In this document: positions 1 to 7,374 of the stretch, piece by piece | Layout of the letters: every line of letters begins with the position of its first letter | Numbering within the stretch: position 1 is the stretch's first letter | NCBI GenBank assembly: GCA_017744915.1 | Contig: JAGIAH010000009.1 | Coordinates: 597,852 to 661,851, forward strand | Direction: 5' to 3' | DNA length: 64,000 nt | DNA from: Agrobacterium tumefaciens | Lineage (GTDB): Bacteria; Pseudomonadota; Alphaproteobacteria; Rhizobiales; Rhizobiaceae | Made by a program: the position numbers and the translations under genes | The notes under the pieces: generated by a model | Told to the model about the DNA's origin: nothing | Databases searched by the model: none | Seen by the model: only the letters and a program-made list of their open reading frames with translations

Positions 1-153
1 GCCGAAACGTTTGCTGGTCACTTCGTCGCGTTGCCCTGCCTTGTCAAGGTTCTGAGCTTGGTCGGCAAAGAAGAGAAACTCTCTGGTATATCCGCTCTGC
101 GCGTTCGATAGTGGTTTGCGTGAGCATACTCCTCGAGTTGGAGAGCGGCGATT

Positions 154-633
154 TTGAGCCATTACCTAGTTTCTCAGGCCATCTCCATATCGGCCCCTCC
201 TTCCCGACTCTGGGAGGCGTTGGTTCATCCAGATGCTGGAGACAGGTGGCGCATTGCACACTTTCGGACGGATTGGCGTTTGGGTGAGGCATTTGAGATC
301 GCAACGACGATAGGGACGAAGCTTTACAGGGATAAAGGACGGGTAATCGCGATCGAGCCACCTTCACTGCTTCAATATTCATATTGGTCGCGAGTGTCCG
401 GTCTTCCCGATATCCCGAGCTCCTATTCGACGGTTACAATGGCTCTCAAACCCAGAGGTGACGAAACGCTCCTCACTGTCGAGCAGCAGGTGCCTGCATC
501 GCCGGTTCGCAAAGGCGACGGATGGGAGATCGGAGAGGAGTCGGGCCGTCACCACGTCGCCTTCTACTGGAGGATGACGCTGCCGATCCTGAAGCGAGCC
601 GTTGAGGCAGGTTGGCCATTCTCTGAGGCATAA
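154..633 (+). CDS. SRPBCC (START/AHSA1-like) family protein
   Basis: A 159-residue protein whose start fits the SRPBCC helix-grip fold: an N-terminal strand (ISISAPPSRLWEAL), the loop DAGDRWRIAHF, a central strand pair and a long C-terminal helix (ALPILKRAVEA-like). Such proteins bind small hydrophobic ligands in a cavity; the ligand here is unknown. The start is TTG, since no ATG or GTG in frame precedes the conserved first strand. It has no signal peptide and no operon partner in the window. Its base composition looks less GC-rich than the genes that follow, which may mark the edge of a variable region. The family call is fairly safe; the function is unknown. Confidence 0.7.
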   Translation: MSHYLVSQAISISAPPSRLWEALVHPDAGDRWRIAHFRTDWRLGEAFEIATTIGTKLYRDKGRVIAIEPPSLLQYSYWSRVSGLPDIPSSYSTVTMALKPRGDETLLTVEQQVPASPVRKGDGWEIGEESGRHHVAFYWRMTLPILKRAVEAGWPFSEA

Positions 634-744
634 AACTACCAGCCGTTTCGCGACTGGTTCGAAGTAAGCGAACGCTCAGGCTCAAATTCCTGCGCCTGTC
701 ACGGGAACCAAGCCGACGCGCGTCTGCGCGGCGGAGGGAGCTTT

Positions 745-800
745 CGGTTCAAGGACTTGGGCCGGCTGAATCCCTGTGGCAAGCACAGGGATGAGGAGAG
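745..800. repeat. Remnant of rhizobial palindromic repeat with hairpin
   Basis: The stretch contains the word AAGGACTTGGGC, shared with the RIME-like copy near 47.4 kb, followed by a perfect hairpin, TCCCTGTG (771-778) and CACAGGGA (784-791) around a 5-nt loop. It lies between the SRPBCC gene and the convergent end of the lactonase gene, so it may also stop transcription, although no T-run follows. Confidence 0.45.
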
Positions 801-818
801 GGCTGTGCGTGCCGCGCT

Positions 819-1706
819 TCACAAGCGGTAAAGCGGCTCGAACCGGCCCTTGACCTCGATGCCGAGTTCGAACGTCAAACCATGCTGCGGATTTTCCGCG
901 ATGGCGGCGTCATCAAGATGTTCGCGCGCCGAGGTGACGAGCAGGCGCGATGCGTCGGGGCCGATGAAGGCCGGGCAGGTCGTCTGTTTGCCGGGCACCT
1001 CGTATCGGGCAACGTGGTTGCCATCGGTATCGTAACGATCGACCGCGCCTTCACCCCAACGGGCATTCCAGATATGCCCTTCGGCATCGCAGACCGATCC
1101 GTCGACGCCGCCATCGGCGTTGCTGGAATCGATGAAGACCTCGGCCTCGCTCGTGGGAAGGCCGGTCTCAGCATCGAGCGACACCCGCATCAGCCTGTTC
1201 ACCTTGGTATCGACGAAATATCCCGTCGCGCCATCGGGCGAGAAGCAGATCGAATTCGGAATGCTGATATCGGCGAAAAGCTTTGTCACCGTGCCTTTGG
1301 CAACATGATAGATGCTGCCGGCGCCGGTCTCGGCCTTGCGGCCCATGGTGCCGATCCACAACGCGCCCGATGGGTGCACGCGCCCGTCATTGGAGCGGTT
1401 GCCGGGCAGGTCGCTTTCCAGTTCGGCATGCAGCGTCAGAACGCCGGTTGCGGTGTCGCGCAGGAAAAGCCCGTCATCGGAGGCGATCAGCTGCTTGCTG
1501 TCGCTGATCTTGGCCAGCGCGCTGCCCATGAAGGGCAGGGCGTGCACGGTCTTGCGGCCCGAGGCGAGATGCAGCTCATGCAGCTCACGCCCGAGAATAT
1601 TGAACCACCAGGCGGTGCCGGTCGCCGGGTCGAAGGTCGGGCCCTCGCCAAGCAGCATCGGCGTCTCGTCCAGAACACGTCCGGCAAAGGGGAAAACGGT
1701 CGCCAA
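819..1706 (-). CDS. SMP-30/gluconolactonase-family sugar lactonase
   Basis: A 295-residue six-bladed beta-propeller of the SMP-30/LRE family, which hydrolyses aldonolactones. Metal-site motifs are visible: the Glu of LLGEGPTFD near the N-terminus, the Asn of NRSNDGRVHPSGALWIGTMG, the Asn of IPNSICFSPDG, and the Asp of VDGSVCDAEGHIWNARWG. I chose the TTG at 1706 because a GGAGG lies 8 nt before it, inside the last codons of dgoA; upstream ATGs would overlap dgoA and lack such a site. It is the last gene of the dgo-type operon, so the likely substrate is D-galactono-lactone or a related lactone made by the SDR enzyme upstream. The exact sugar is inferred. Confidence 0.85.
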   Translation of the reverse strand: MATVFPFAGRVLDETPMLLGEGPTFDPATGTAWWFNILGRELHELHLASGRKTVHALPFMGSALAKISDSKQLIASDDGLFLRDTATGVLTLHAELESDLPGNRSNDGRVHPSGALWIGTMGRKAETGAGSIYHVAKGTVTKLFADISIPNSICFSPDGATGYFVDTKVNRLMRVSLDAETGLPTSEAEVFIDSSNADGGVDGSVCDAEGHIWNARWGEGAVDRYDTDGNHVARYEVPGKQTTCPAFIGPDASRLLVTSAREHLDDAAIAENPQHGLTFELGIEVKGRFEPLYRL

Positions 1707-1710
1707 GCTC

Positions 1711-2340
1711 TTATCCTCCGATGGCCGCATCATATGCCGCAAGTGTGACAGTGGCGCGTTCACGCACCTCCGCCGCCGTCATGCCGGGCTTGTAAAGGCT
1801 GGTCCCGAGGCCGAAAGCCAGGATACCGGCCGAGGTATAGTCGGAAAAGTTCTTGTCCGAGACGCCACCGACGGCGGCGATGACCAGATCCTTCGGCAGG
1901 ATCGTCCTGATGGCGTTGATGCCGGAAGGACCGATGATGCTGGCGGGGAAGAACTTCAGCCCCGTCGCCCCGGCCTTTGCGGCCACCAGCGCCTCGGTGG
2001 GGGTGAGGACGCCCGGCATCGTCACCATGCCCTTGACGCGGGCGGCGACAATCACGTCCGCATCGGCATTGGGGCTCACCATCAGCTTGCCGCCGGCCGC
2101 ATCCAGCGATGTCACGTCTTCCACGCTGAGCACGGTGCCGGCGCCGATCAGGCAGTCGGCCGGCGCCATCTTGGCGGCGATCTCGATCGAACGGAACGGA
2201 TCGGGCGAGTTGAGCGGAATTTCGATGGCGCGGAAGCCGGTCTCGATCAGCGCGCCGACAACGCCCTCGGTTTCCTCGGGTTTCAGACCGCGCAGGATGG
2301 CGATCAGCGGATATTTGATGGAAGGGAAGGGAATACGCAT
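1711..2340 (-). CDS. dgoA: 2-dehydro-3-deoxy-6-phosphogalactonate aldolase
   Basis: A 209-residue KDPG/KDPGal class I aldolase that splits 2-keto-3-deoxy-6-phosphogalactonate into pyruvate and glyceraldehyde 3-phosphate. Visible are the catalytic Glu in ETGFRAIEIPLNSP, the Schiff-base Lys in GATGLKFFPAS, and the phosphate-loop region AVGGVSDKNFSDY. The start at 2340 (MRIPFPSIKYPL) matches the family N-terminus; a longer frame would run into dgoK. It follows dgoK by 13 nt, and its end carries the ribosome site of the lactonase gene. The pairing with dgoK supports KDPGal rather than KDPG as substrate. Confidence 0.9.
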   Translation of the reverse strand: MRIPFPSIKYPLIAILRGLKPEETEGVVGALIETGFRAIEIPLNSPDPFRSIEIAAKMAPADCLIGAGTVLSVEDVTSLDAAGGKLMVSPNADADVIVAARVKGMVTMPGVLTPTEALVAAKAGATGLKFFPASIIGPSGINAIRTILPKDLVIAAVGGVSDKNFSDYTSAGILAFGLGTSLYKPGMTAAEVRERATVTLAAYDAAIGG

Positions 2341-2353
2341 GATGTGTCTTATC

Positions 2354-3268
2354 CTATGGCCAGATGGCATTTGCTGCGGCGAGCAATCCGCGCCGCACGG
2401 CCTCGTCGGCGTCGATGACCGTATAATCTATCTCAAGGGCGGTGAAGGCACCTTCATAAAGCGCGCCGAGCGCGCCGGAGCCGATCAGCACCACCGGCGT
2501 CTCCCGCCGCGCAGCCGAATGGGCGCCGGCGATTTCGAGGCCGATCATGATGCCGGACAGTCGCGCCTTGGCATCGGTTGCGGCAAGCCCGTGCAGCAAC
2601 TGGCCGGATCGCAGGGTGAAAAGGCGATTGGTGGCAAGCTCGGGATGGGCGTAGATATCGCGCACAGCGGCCGTGAAAGCCTCATGCGTGCCGGTAAAGG
2701 CTTCGGCTTCCGCCACGGCGTGCGAAAGAATCGTCTGTTTCGAGATGGCTTCGAAGAGTTCGCCGGTCATGAAGGTGGCGAAACGTGTCACGCCGCCATC
2801 CTTGACGGTGACCCATTTGGAATGGGTGCCGGGCATGCAGACGAGCTTTTCTCCATTATCGGCGGAAGCGAGCGCGCCGAGCAATTGCGTTTCCTCGCCG
2901 CGCATCACGTCGGGCGCGCCTTTATCCCGCTGCGCCAGACCCGGCAGGATGCGCACATCCCTTGCCTGGCCCGGTACGCGAACCGCGCCGTCGAGAACCG
3001 CCGAAAGTGCTGCCGGCACGTCGATATAACCCGCCTCGACCCAGCCTTGCCGGGCACCGGCCATACCGCAGACGAGAACCGGCAAATCCGCCGGTGCGCC
3101 GATGGCGTCGAGATGCGCTTGCAGCACTTCCGCAAAACCGGTCCGCATGGCGGTGGTCATGCCTTCCGCGCTTCTGCGCTCGGCCAGCACCGCGCCTGAC
3201 CGGCTGAGAAGCCAGAGCCGGAAACTGGTCGTACCCCAGTCGACGGCGATGAAAGCGGGTTCAGACAT
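2354..3268 (-). CDS. dgoK: 2-dehydro-3-deoxygalactonokinase
   Basis: A 304-residue DgoK-family kinase of the actin/hexokinase-like ATPase fold, which phosphorylates 2-keto-3-deoxygalactonate at position 6. The N-terminal phosphate loop AVDWGTTSFRLWLL and the MPGTHSKWV motif are typical. The ATG at 3268 shares its base with the TAA of the upstream SDR gene (TAATG), indicating translational coupling. With dgoA and the lactonase it forms the lower De Ley-Doudoroff route. A dehydratase (dgoD or IlvD-like) is not present in the cluster and must be elsewhere. Confidence 0.92.
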   Translation of the reverse strand: MSEPAFIAVDWGTTSFRLWLLSRSGAVLAERRSAEGMTTAMRTGFAEVLQAHLDAIGAPADLPVLVCGMAGARQGWVEAGYIDVPAALSAVLDGAVRVPGQARDVRILPGLAQRDKGAPDVMRGEETQLLGALASADNGEKLVCMPGTHSKWVTVKDGGVTRFATFMTGELFEAISKQTILSHAVAEAEAFTGTHEAFTAAVRDIYAHPELATNRLFTLRSGQLLHGLAATDAKARLSGIMIGLEIAGAHSAARRETPVVLIGSGALGALYEGAFTALEIDYTVIDADEAVRRGLLAAANAIWP

Positions 3269-4041
3269 TATAGGAGGCCTCCGTCTACGATAATGGATTG
3301 CGCCGTGATGGCGCTCGATGCCGATGATGCAAGAAACAGGCAGGGACCCGCCAGATCGGCGGCGATCAGCGTGCGTTTCAGGCACTGCCGCGCCGTGGTG
3401 GCGGTGATGCCTTCATCCGTCAGCCACAGTTCCTTCTGCCGCTCCGTCACGATCATGCCCGGCAGGAGCGTGTTGACGCGGATATTCTCCGGCCCTAGCC
3501 TGCCGGCAAGGCTTTTCGTCAGTCCGATAATGCCGGCCTTGGCCGCCGCATAGGAGGGCAGTTCGCCCATGTTCAGCAGAAACGAGATCGATGAAAAATT
3601 GATGATCGAGGCGTCCTTCGCCTGTCGCAGATGGGGAAGGGCGGCCTGAACGGTGAAGAACATCTGCTTGAGATTGACGGCCTGATTGGCATCCCAATAG
3701 GCTTCCGTGACGCTGTCTATATCGTGACGGTCATCCCAGGCGGCATTGTTGACCAGCACCTTGATGCCGCCGGTGGCGGCGGCAGCCGTATCCACCGTGC
3801 GCTTGATTGCGTCGATATCGCTGAGGTCGGCCCGGAAATAATGGACCGGGTGGGGCGCCGTCGCCGCAAGCCGCTCCACGAGGGCCACGCTCGGCGCTTC
3901 GGCGATGTCGATGAAGGAAACTTTCGCACCCTGCATCGCGAAAGCCTCGACCAGCGATGCCCCTATGCCGGAGCCGCCGCCCGTGACAAGCACGCCCGCA
4001 TCCTTGAGGTCTGGAAATCGGGCTTGCGTCATCGGCGTCAT
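3268..4041 (-). CDS. SDR-family dehydrogenase, probable sugar dehydrogenase
   Basis: A 257-residue classical short-chain dehydrogenase. It has the cofactor loop TGGGSGIG, Asp at the end of strand 2 (FIDIA, favouring NAD), the NNAAW segment and the catalytic Ser...YAAAK set (SSISFLLNMGELPSYAAAKAG). I prefer the ATG at 4041, with GGACGAG just before it; the ATG at 4071 would lie inside a perfect palindrome and has no ribosome site. As first gene of the dgo-type operon it probably oxidises D-galactose or a related aldose to the lactone. Substrate specificity cannot be read from sequence alone. Confidence 0.8.
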   Translation of the reverse strand: MTPMTQARFPDLKDAGVLVTGGGSGIGASLVEAFAMQGAKVSFIDIAEAPSVALVERLAATAPHPVHYFRADLSDIDAIKRTVDTAAAATGGIKVLVNNAAWDDRHDIDSVTEAYWDANQAVNLKQMFFTVQAALPHLRQAKDASIINFSSISFLLNMGELPSYAAAKAGIIGLTKSLAGRLGPENIRVNTLLPGMIVTERQKELWLTDEGITATTARQCLKRTLIAADLAGPCLFLASSASSAITAQSIIVDGGLL

Positions 4042-4064
4042 CTCGTCCACGGAAAGGCTTGATT

Positions 4065-4081
4065 GTTCCATTATTTGGAAC
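4065..4081. promoter_or_regulatory. Putative IclR operator (17-bp palindrome)
   Basis: GTTCCATTATTTGGAAC is a perfect 6-bp inverted repeat with a 5-nt spacer. It lies between the divergent SDR and IclR genes, and a further TGGAA half-site lies at 4096-4100. IclR-family operators often have TGGAA/TTCCA arms, so this is the natural site for the adjacent regulator. Confidence 0.6.
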
Positions 4082-4152
4082 TAGATTTTACTAAATGGAA
4101 TTATTCTCTTGGCGTCACGCTTATGTCAAGACGGATGACGGTGGATGTTGCC

Positions 4153-4992
4153 ATGCCCGACGATAAAAAGCCCAATGGGGAAAAGCCCGCTGCGGTTCCG
4201 GCCTCGCAGGGGAAAACCGAAAATGCCACCGGCACGCTGGGCAAGGTCGTCTCGCTGCTGGAGCTGATCGCCTTCGCCGAAAAGCCGATGCGTTTTACCG
4301 ATGTGGTGGAAGCCTGCGGCCAGCCGCGCGGCACGGTTCACCGCCAGCTTGCCCATCTCGTCGCCGAAGGCCTAGTGGATCATGCGGCCGATCAGACCTA
4401 TGCGGTGGGGCTGAGGCTCCTGCAACTGGCTGCGAAAGCCTGGAGCGGCAATGATCTGCGCAGCGTCGCAGCCCCCCATCTTTCTGCCCTGCAGGAGGCA
4501 ACGCAGGAATCCGTGCACCTCGCCGTTCTTAACGGCGGGCAGGTCACCTATCTCGACAAGATGGAAGGCCGGCATACATTGCGCATGCATTCGCAGGTCG
4601 GCAAAACCTCGCCGGCCTATTGCACGGGGGTGGGCAAGGCGGCGCTGTCGCTGCTGTCCGTTGATGCGCTGGCGGAACTTACGGCAGGCATGGAGTTTCA
4701 CCGCTTCACGGAGGCGACGATCACGACGCCGGAGGCCCTTATCGCGGATGTGACCGTCATTCGCGAAAATGGCTACGGTTTCGACCTCCAGGAACATGAA
4801 ATCGGAATTCATTGCGTCGCCGCGCCGGTCCGGGCGCCCGGCCGCAATTTTCGTGCGGCGATTTCCGTCACCGGCCCCGCCTATCGGGTGGATGTGGAAC
4901 AGCTTCGCAAATGGGCCCCTCTGGTGCGCGAGACGGCCGATAAAATTTCCGTGGAACTTGCCTGCAGATTATCCCCGGTTGCGGATGATTGA
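4153..4992 (+). CDS. IclR-family transcriptional regulator
   Basis: A 279-residue regulator with an N-terminal winged helix (GTLGKVVSLLELIAFAEKPMRFTDVVEACGQPRGTVHRQL...) and the C-terminal IclR effector domain with its QVTYLDKMEGRHTLRMHSQVG and CTGVGKAALS segments. The start at 4153 is chosen for the GGTGGA 7 nt upstream; in-frame ATGs at 4063, 4123 and 4135 lack a good site. It is divergent from the galactonate-type operon and probably controls it in response to a pathway sugar acid. The direction of regulation is not visible. Confidence 0.88.
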   Translation: MPDDKKPNGEKPAAVPASQGKTENATGTLGKVVSLLELIAFAEKPMRFTDVVEACGQPRGTVHRQLAHLVAEGLVDHAADQTYAVGLRLLQLAAKAWSGNDLRSVAAPHLSALQEATQESVHLAVLNGGQVTYLDKMEGRHTLRMHSQVGKTSPAYCTGVGKAALSLLSVDALAELTAGMEFHRFTEATITTPEALIADVTVIRENGYGFDLQEHEIGIHCVAAPVRAPGRNFRAAISVTGPAYRVDVEQLRKWAPLVRETADKISVELACRLSPVADD

Positions 4993-5203
4993 GGAAAAGC
5001 GCGGGGCGCACGCTCGCGGATTTCCCTGCCGAAAAGGGCGTGCGGCCACCCGTTTATGTGCGTTCGATATTATTTTCGATTATTCTGATTTAAGTTTTCA
5101 ACTTTTGTTTGCATAAATCGATTTGCTGAGTAACATCCCCATGATTTCCGGGCAAAGGCGGGTCTTTGCGGCGGCATTTTCTCATTCTCGAAGAACAGCT
5201 TTG

Positions 5204-5944
5204 ATGCAGAAAACAGAAACGGCCGCCGTTCAGTCGATTGGTGTGGATTGCGTTCGCGAGATCGCCGATCTGAACACGCAGTTCGATATATTCCGCTTCC
5301 TGAAACGGCTGACGGAGGCCTGGGAATTCCGGGCTTTCATGGTGCTCGACCTGTCGTCGGAACTGGCGAGCGAATTGTCGCAATATACCATCATCACCAG
5401 CTGGCCGGCCGAGCTTTTGCAGCGTTACGACGAAGAGGGCATGCTGCAAAACAGCCGGGTCATGGCGCAGCTGAAAAAATCGACCATACCTTTTTCGGTC
5501 TCCAGGGATTTTCTGCTCAGGGGCGACGAGCGTATCGCCAAAAAAACGGTGATCAGCCTTTTCGAACGTTTTGAAATGATCAATTCGGTCTGGTTTCCCG
5601 TTCACGACATCACCATGATGCGCGGCGCCGTATCCTTCTCCGGCAACAAGACAGCGCTTCCCGCCAGCCAGCTCGCGGAGCTTTTTTACATTTCCAGCCA
5701 CATCTTTGCGCGGCTGTCTGAAATCCGCCGCCTCGATCTGCGGGTTCCCGAGACATTGAGCGAGCGGGAGCTCGACTGTCTGAACTGGACCGCCGCCGGC
5801 AAGACCAGTGCCGAGATTGCCGAAATCATGATGCTGTCGGAACATACCATCAATCACTACCTGAACCGGGCGACGAAAAAACTCGACACGGTCAACCGCA
5901 CCCAGGCCGTCGCCAAGGCGCTGCGGGTTGGCCTGATAAAATAG
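5204..5944 (+). CDS. LuxR-family transcriptional regulator
   Basis: A 246-residue protein with a C-terminal LuxR/FixJ helix-turn-helix (LSERELDCLNWTAAGKTSAEIAEIMMLSEHTINHYLNRATKKL) and an N-terminal region of about 170 residues resembling the autoinducer-binding fold. No LuxI-type synthase is nearby, so it may be an orphan (solo) LuxR. The ATG at 5204 is taken as start; an upstream in-frame ATG at 5123 would add a poorly conserved Arg-rich extension. It precedes the NasS-like gene by 78 nt with a palindrome in between, so it may control that gene. This link is inference. Confidence 0.8.
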   Translation: MQKTETAAVQSIGVDCVREIADLNTQFDIFRFLKRLTEAWEFRAFMVLDLSSELASELSQYTIITSWPAELLQRYDEEGMLQNSRVMAQLKKSTIPFSVSRDFLLRGDERIAKKTVISLFERFEMINSVWFPVHDITMMRGAVSFSGNKTALPASQLAELFYISSHIFARLSEIRRLDLRVPETLSERELDCLNWTAAGKTSAEIAEIMMLSEHTINHYLNRATKKLDTVNRTQAVAKALRVGLIK

Positions 5945-5956
5945 CGAAATCGTAAT

Positions 5957-5973
5957 TTTATCATTGTGATAAA
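5957..5973. promoter_or_regulatory. Perfect 17-bp palindrome upstream of the NasS-like gene
   Basis: TTTATCATTGTGATAAA is a perfect 7-bp inverted repeat around TTG. It sits in the short gap between the LuxR gene and the TTG start of the NasS-like gene, where an operator would be expected. Confidence 0.45.
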
Positions 5974-6022
5974 GCGCTTCCTGGGCGATCCTTCTTTCGA
6001 ATCACCGGAAAGGAGAAATCGT

Positions 6023-7246
6023 TTGCCGGAACGGCATAGGGTAAAAGCGGGATTTTCTCCGACTATCGATTGCGCCGTGCTGATAGCCGCTGCCGAAAAA
6101 GGCTTTGCTGCCGATGAAGGCATAGAACTGGACCTTTTCCGAATGCAGTCCGCGCGCGCGGTGCTTACCGCACTTGCCGAGGACGGCGTTCATATCGCAC
6201 ATTTGCCGGCTCCGGTTCCGGTGGGGTCCGCCGTCGGGCTCGATGACCTGCCGGCCGATATTGTCGGCGTTTTCACGCTTTCCCTTGGCGGATCGGCAAC
6301 GACCGTTTCGCACGGATTTTATGACGAACTTTACCGCGAGGGGATGAAGCTGCCGGATCCGGCCGCCTTTGGACGGGCAATGGCCCGCGTCTGCGCTGCG
6401 CGGCGGGCGGCGGGCGCAAATCCGCCGGTCTTTGCGGTCGAGGATATCGTCTCCACGCCCTTTTATGCCCTGCGTTATCTGCTCGGAAGCTGTGGCGTGC
6501 TGCTCGGCCGGGACATGGAAATCGTCGAAGCCCTGCCGAAGGCGATGCCGGGGCTGATGGAAAGCGGCAAGGTCGATGCGCTCTGTACCGCCGAACCGTC
6601 CGGCAGCGCCGTGGTGCTGGGTGGCGCCGGACGCATCGTCACCACCGGGGCGTTGATCTGGCACAATGCGCCGGAAAAGATACTGGCGGTTAAAAGAGGC
6701 TGGGCGGAGGAGAACGCCACCCTGCTGGAAGGGCTACTGCGCGCGCTTTACCGCGCCGGCGAATGGTGCGCCAATGCCGCCAATATCGAGGAACTGGCCG
6801 GCATCCTCGCCGCCCCTCAATATATGGACGAAAACGGTGAGTTTCTGCTGCCAGCGCTGACGGGCTATATTTCCACCTCGCAGCGGGACATGCGGCGTTA
6901 TCCTGAGTTTTTCGTGACGAGTGCGAAGGCCGCCAATTTCCCCTGGCAGAGCCAGGCTCTCTGGTTTTTCAGCCAGATGTTGCGCTGGGGCGAAATTCCC
7001 GCCGAAAGCCGGTTCGATGCGGATGTCATGGAGGCTGCGCGCAATGCCTACCGGCCGGATATTTTCCGCAAGGCCATGAAGCCGCTTTTCGTGCCGGTGC
7101 CGGGCGCGAACCTGAAGCTGGAAGGCACGCTCAGGGAACCGGTGCATGTCGGCGCGTCGCGCACGGGCCTCGTGCTCGGCCCCGACTGTTTTTTCGACGG
7201 TCGTGTCTTCGACCCGGAAACGCTGGCGATGGACGACGAAATCTGA
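6023..7246 (+). CDS. CmpA/NrtA-family nitrate-binding protein, NasS-like
   Basis: A 407-residue periplasmic-binding-protein-like protein of the NrtA/CmpA/NasS family (KAGFSPTIDCAVLIAAAEKGFAADEGI at the N-terminus, EPSGSAVVLGGAGRIVTT in the second lobe). A perfect AAGGAG 8 nt before TTG 6023 fixes the start, leaving no signal peptide, so it should be cytosolic. Together with the absence of permease and ATPase genes, this points to a NasS-type sensor rather than a transporter component. NasS usually acts with the antiterminator NasT; NasT is not in the window. The ligand (nitrate, nitrite or other) is inferred from family. Confidence 0.75.
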   Translation: MPERHRVKAGFSPTIDCAVLIAAAEKGFAADEGIELDLFRMQSARAVLTALAEDGVHIAHLPAPVPVGSAVGLDDLPADIVGVFTLSLGGSATTVSHGFYDELYREGMKLPDPAAFGRAMARVCAARRAAGANPPVFAVEDIVSTPFYALRYLLGSCGVLLGRDMEIVEALPKAMPGLMESGKVDALCTAEPSGSAVVLGGAGRIVTTGALIWHNAPEKILAVKRGWAEENATLLEGLLRALYRAGEWCANAANIEELAGILAAPQYMDENGEFLLPALTGYISTSQRDMRRYPEFFVTSAKAANFPWQSQALWFFSQMLRWGEIPAESRFDADVMEAARNAYRPDIFRKAMKPLFVPVPGANLKLEGTLREPVHVGASRTGLVLGPDCFFDGRVFDPETLAMDDEI

Positions 7247-7268
7247 AATCGCAGCGTTAAATCGTCGC

Positions 7269-7308
7269 GAGCGCTTCACCTTGACGCTTTGGCATTGGCG
7301 AAGCGCTC
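7269..7308 (+). terminator. Hairpin after the NasS-like gene
   Basis: GAGCGCTTC (7269-7277) and GAAGCGCTC (7300-7308) pair perfectly across a 22-nt loop in the gap before mrp. No T-run follows, so it may be a weak or factor-dependent terminator. Confidence 0.35.
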
Positions 7309-7374
7309 CGGCTTGTCTATGGATGGCGCGGAATGAAGCCCGTATCCGGCCGGATGATATAGCGGAGTAAAATT

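Noticed and set aside
1..111. Open frame 1 from the window edge to a TAG at 109-111, possibly the tail of an upstream gene
   Set aside because: Only 36 codons, no recognisable motif, and not distinguishable from chance.
44..382. Minus-strand frame of 112 codons over the SRPBCC gene
   Set aside because: Antisense to a well-supported family protein; no domain features.
882..1748. Long plus-strand frame of 288 codons opposite the lactonase
   Set aside because: Shadow of the GC-rich codon pattern of the real minus-strand gene; no motifs.
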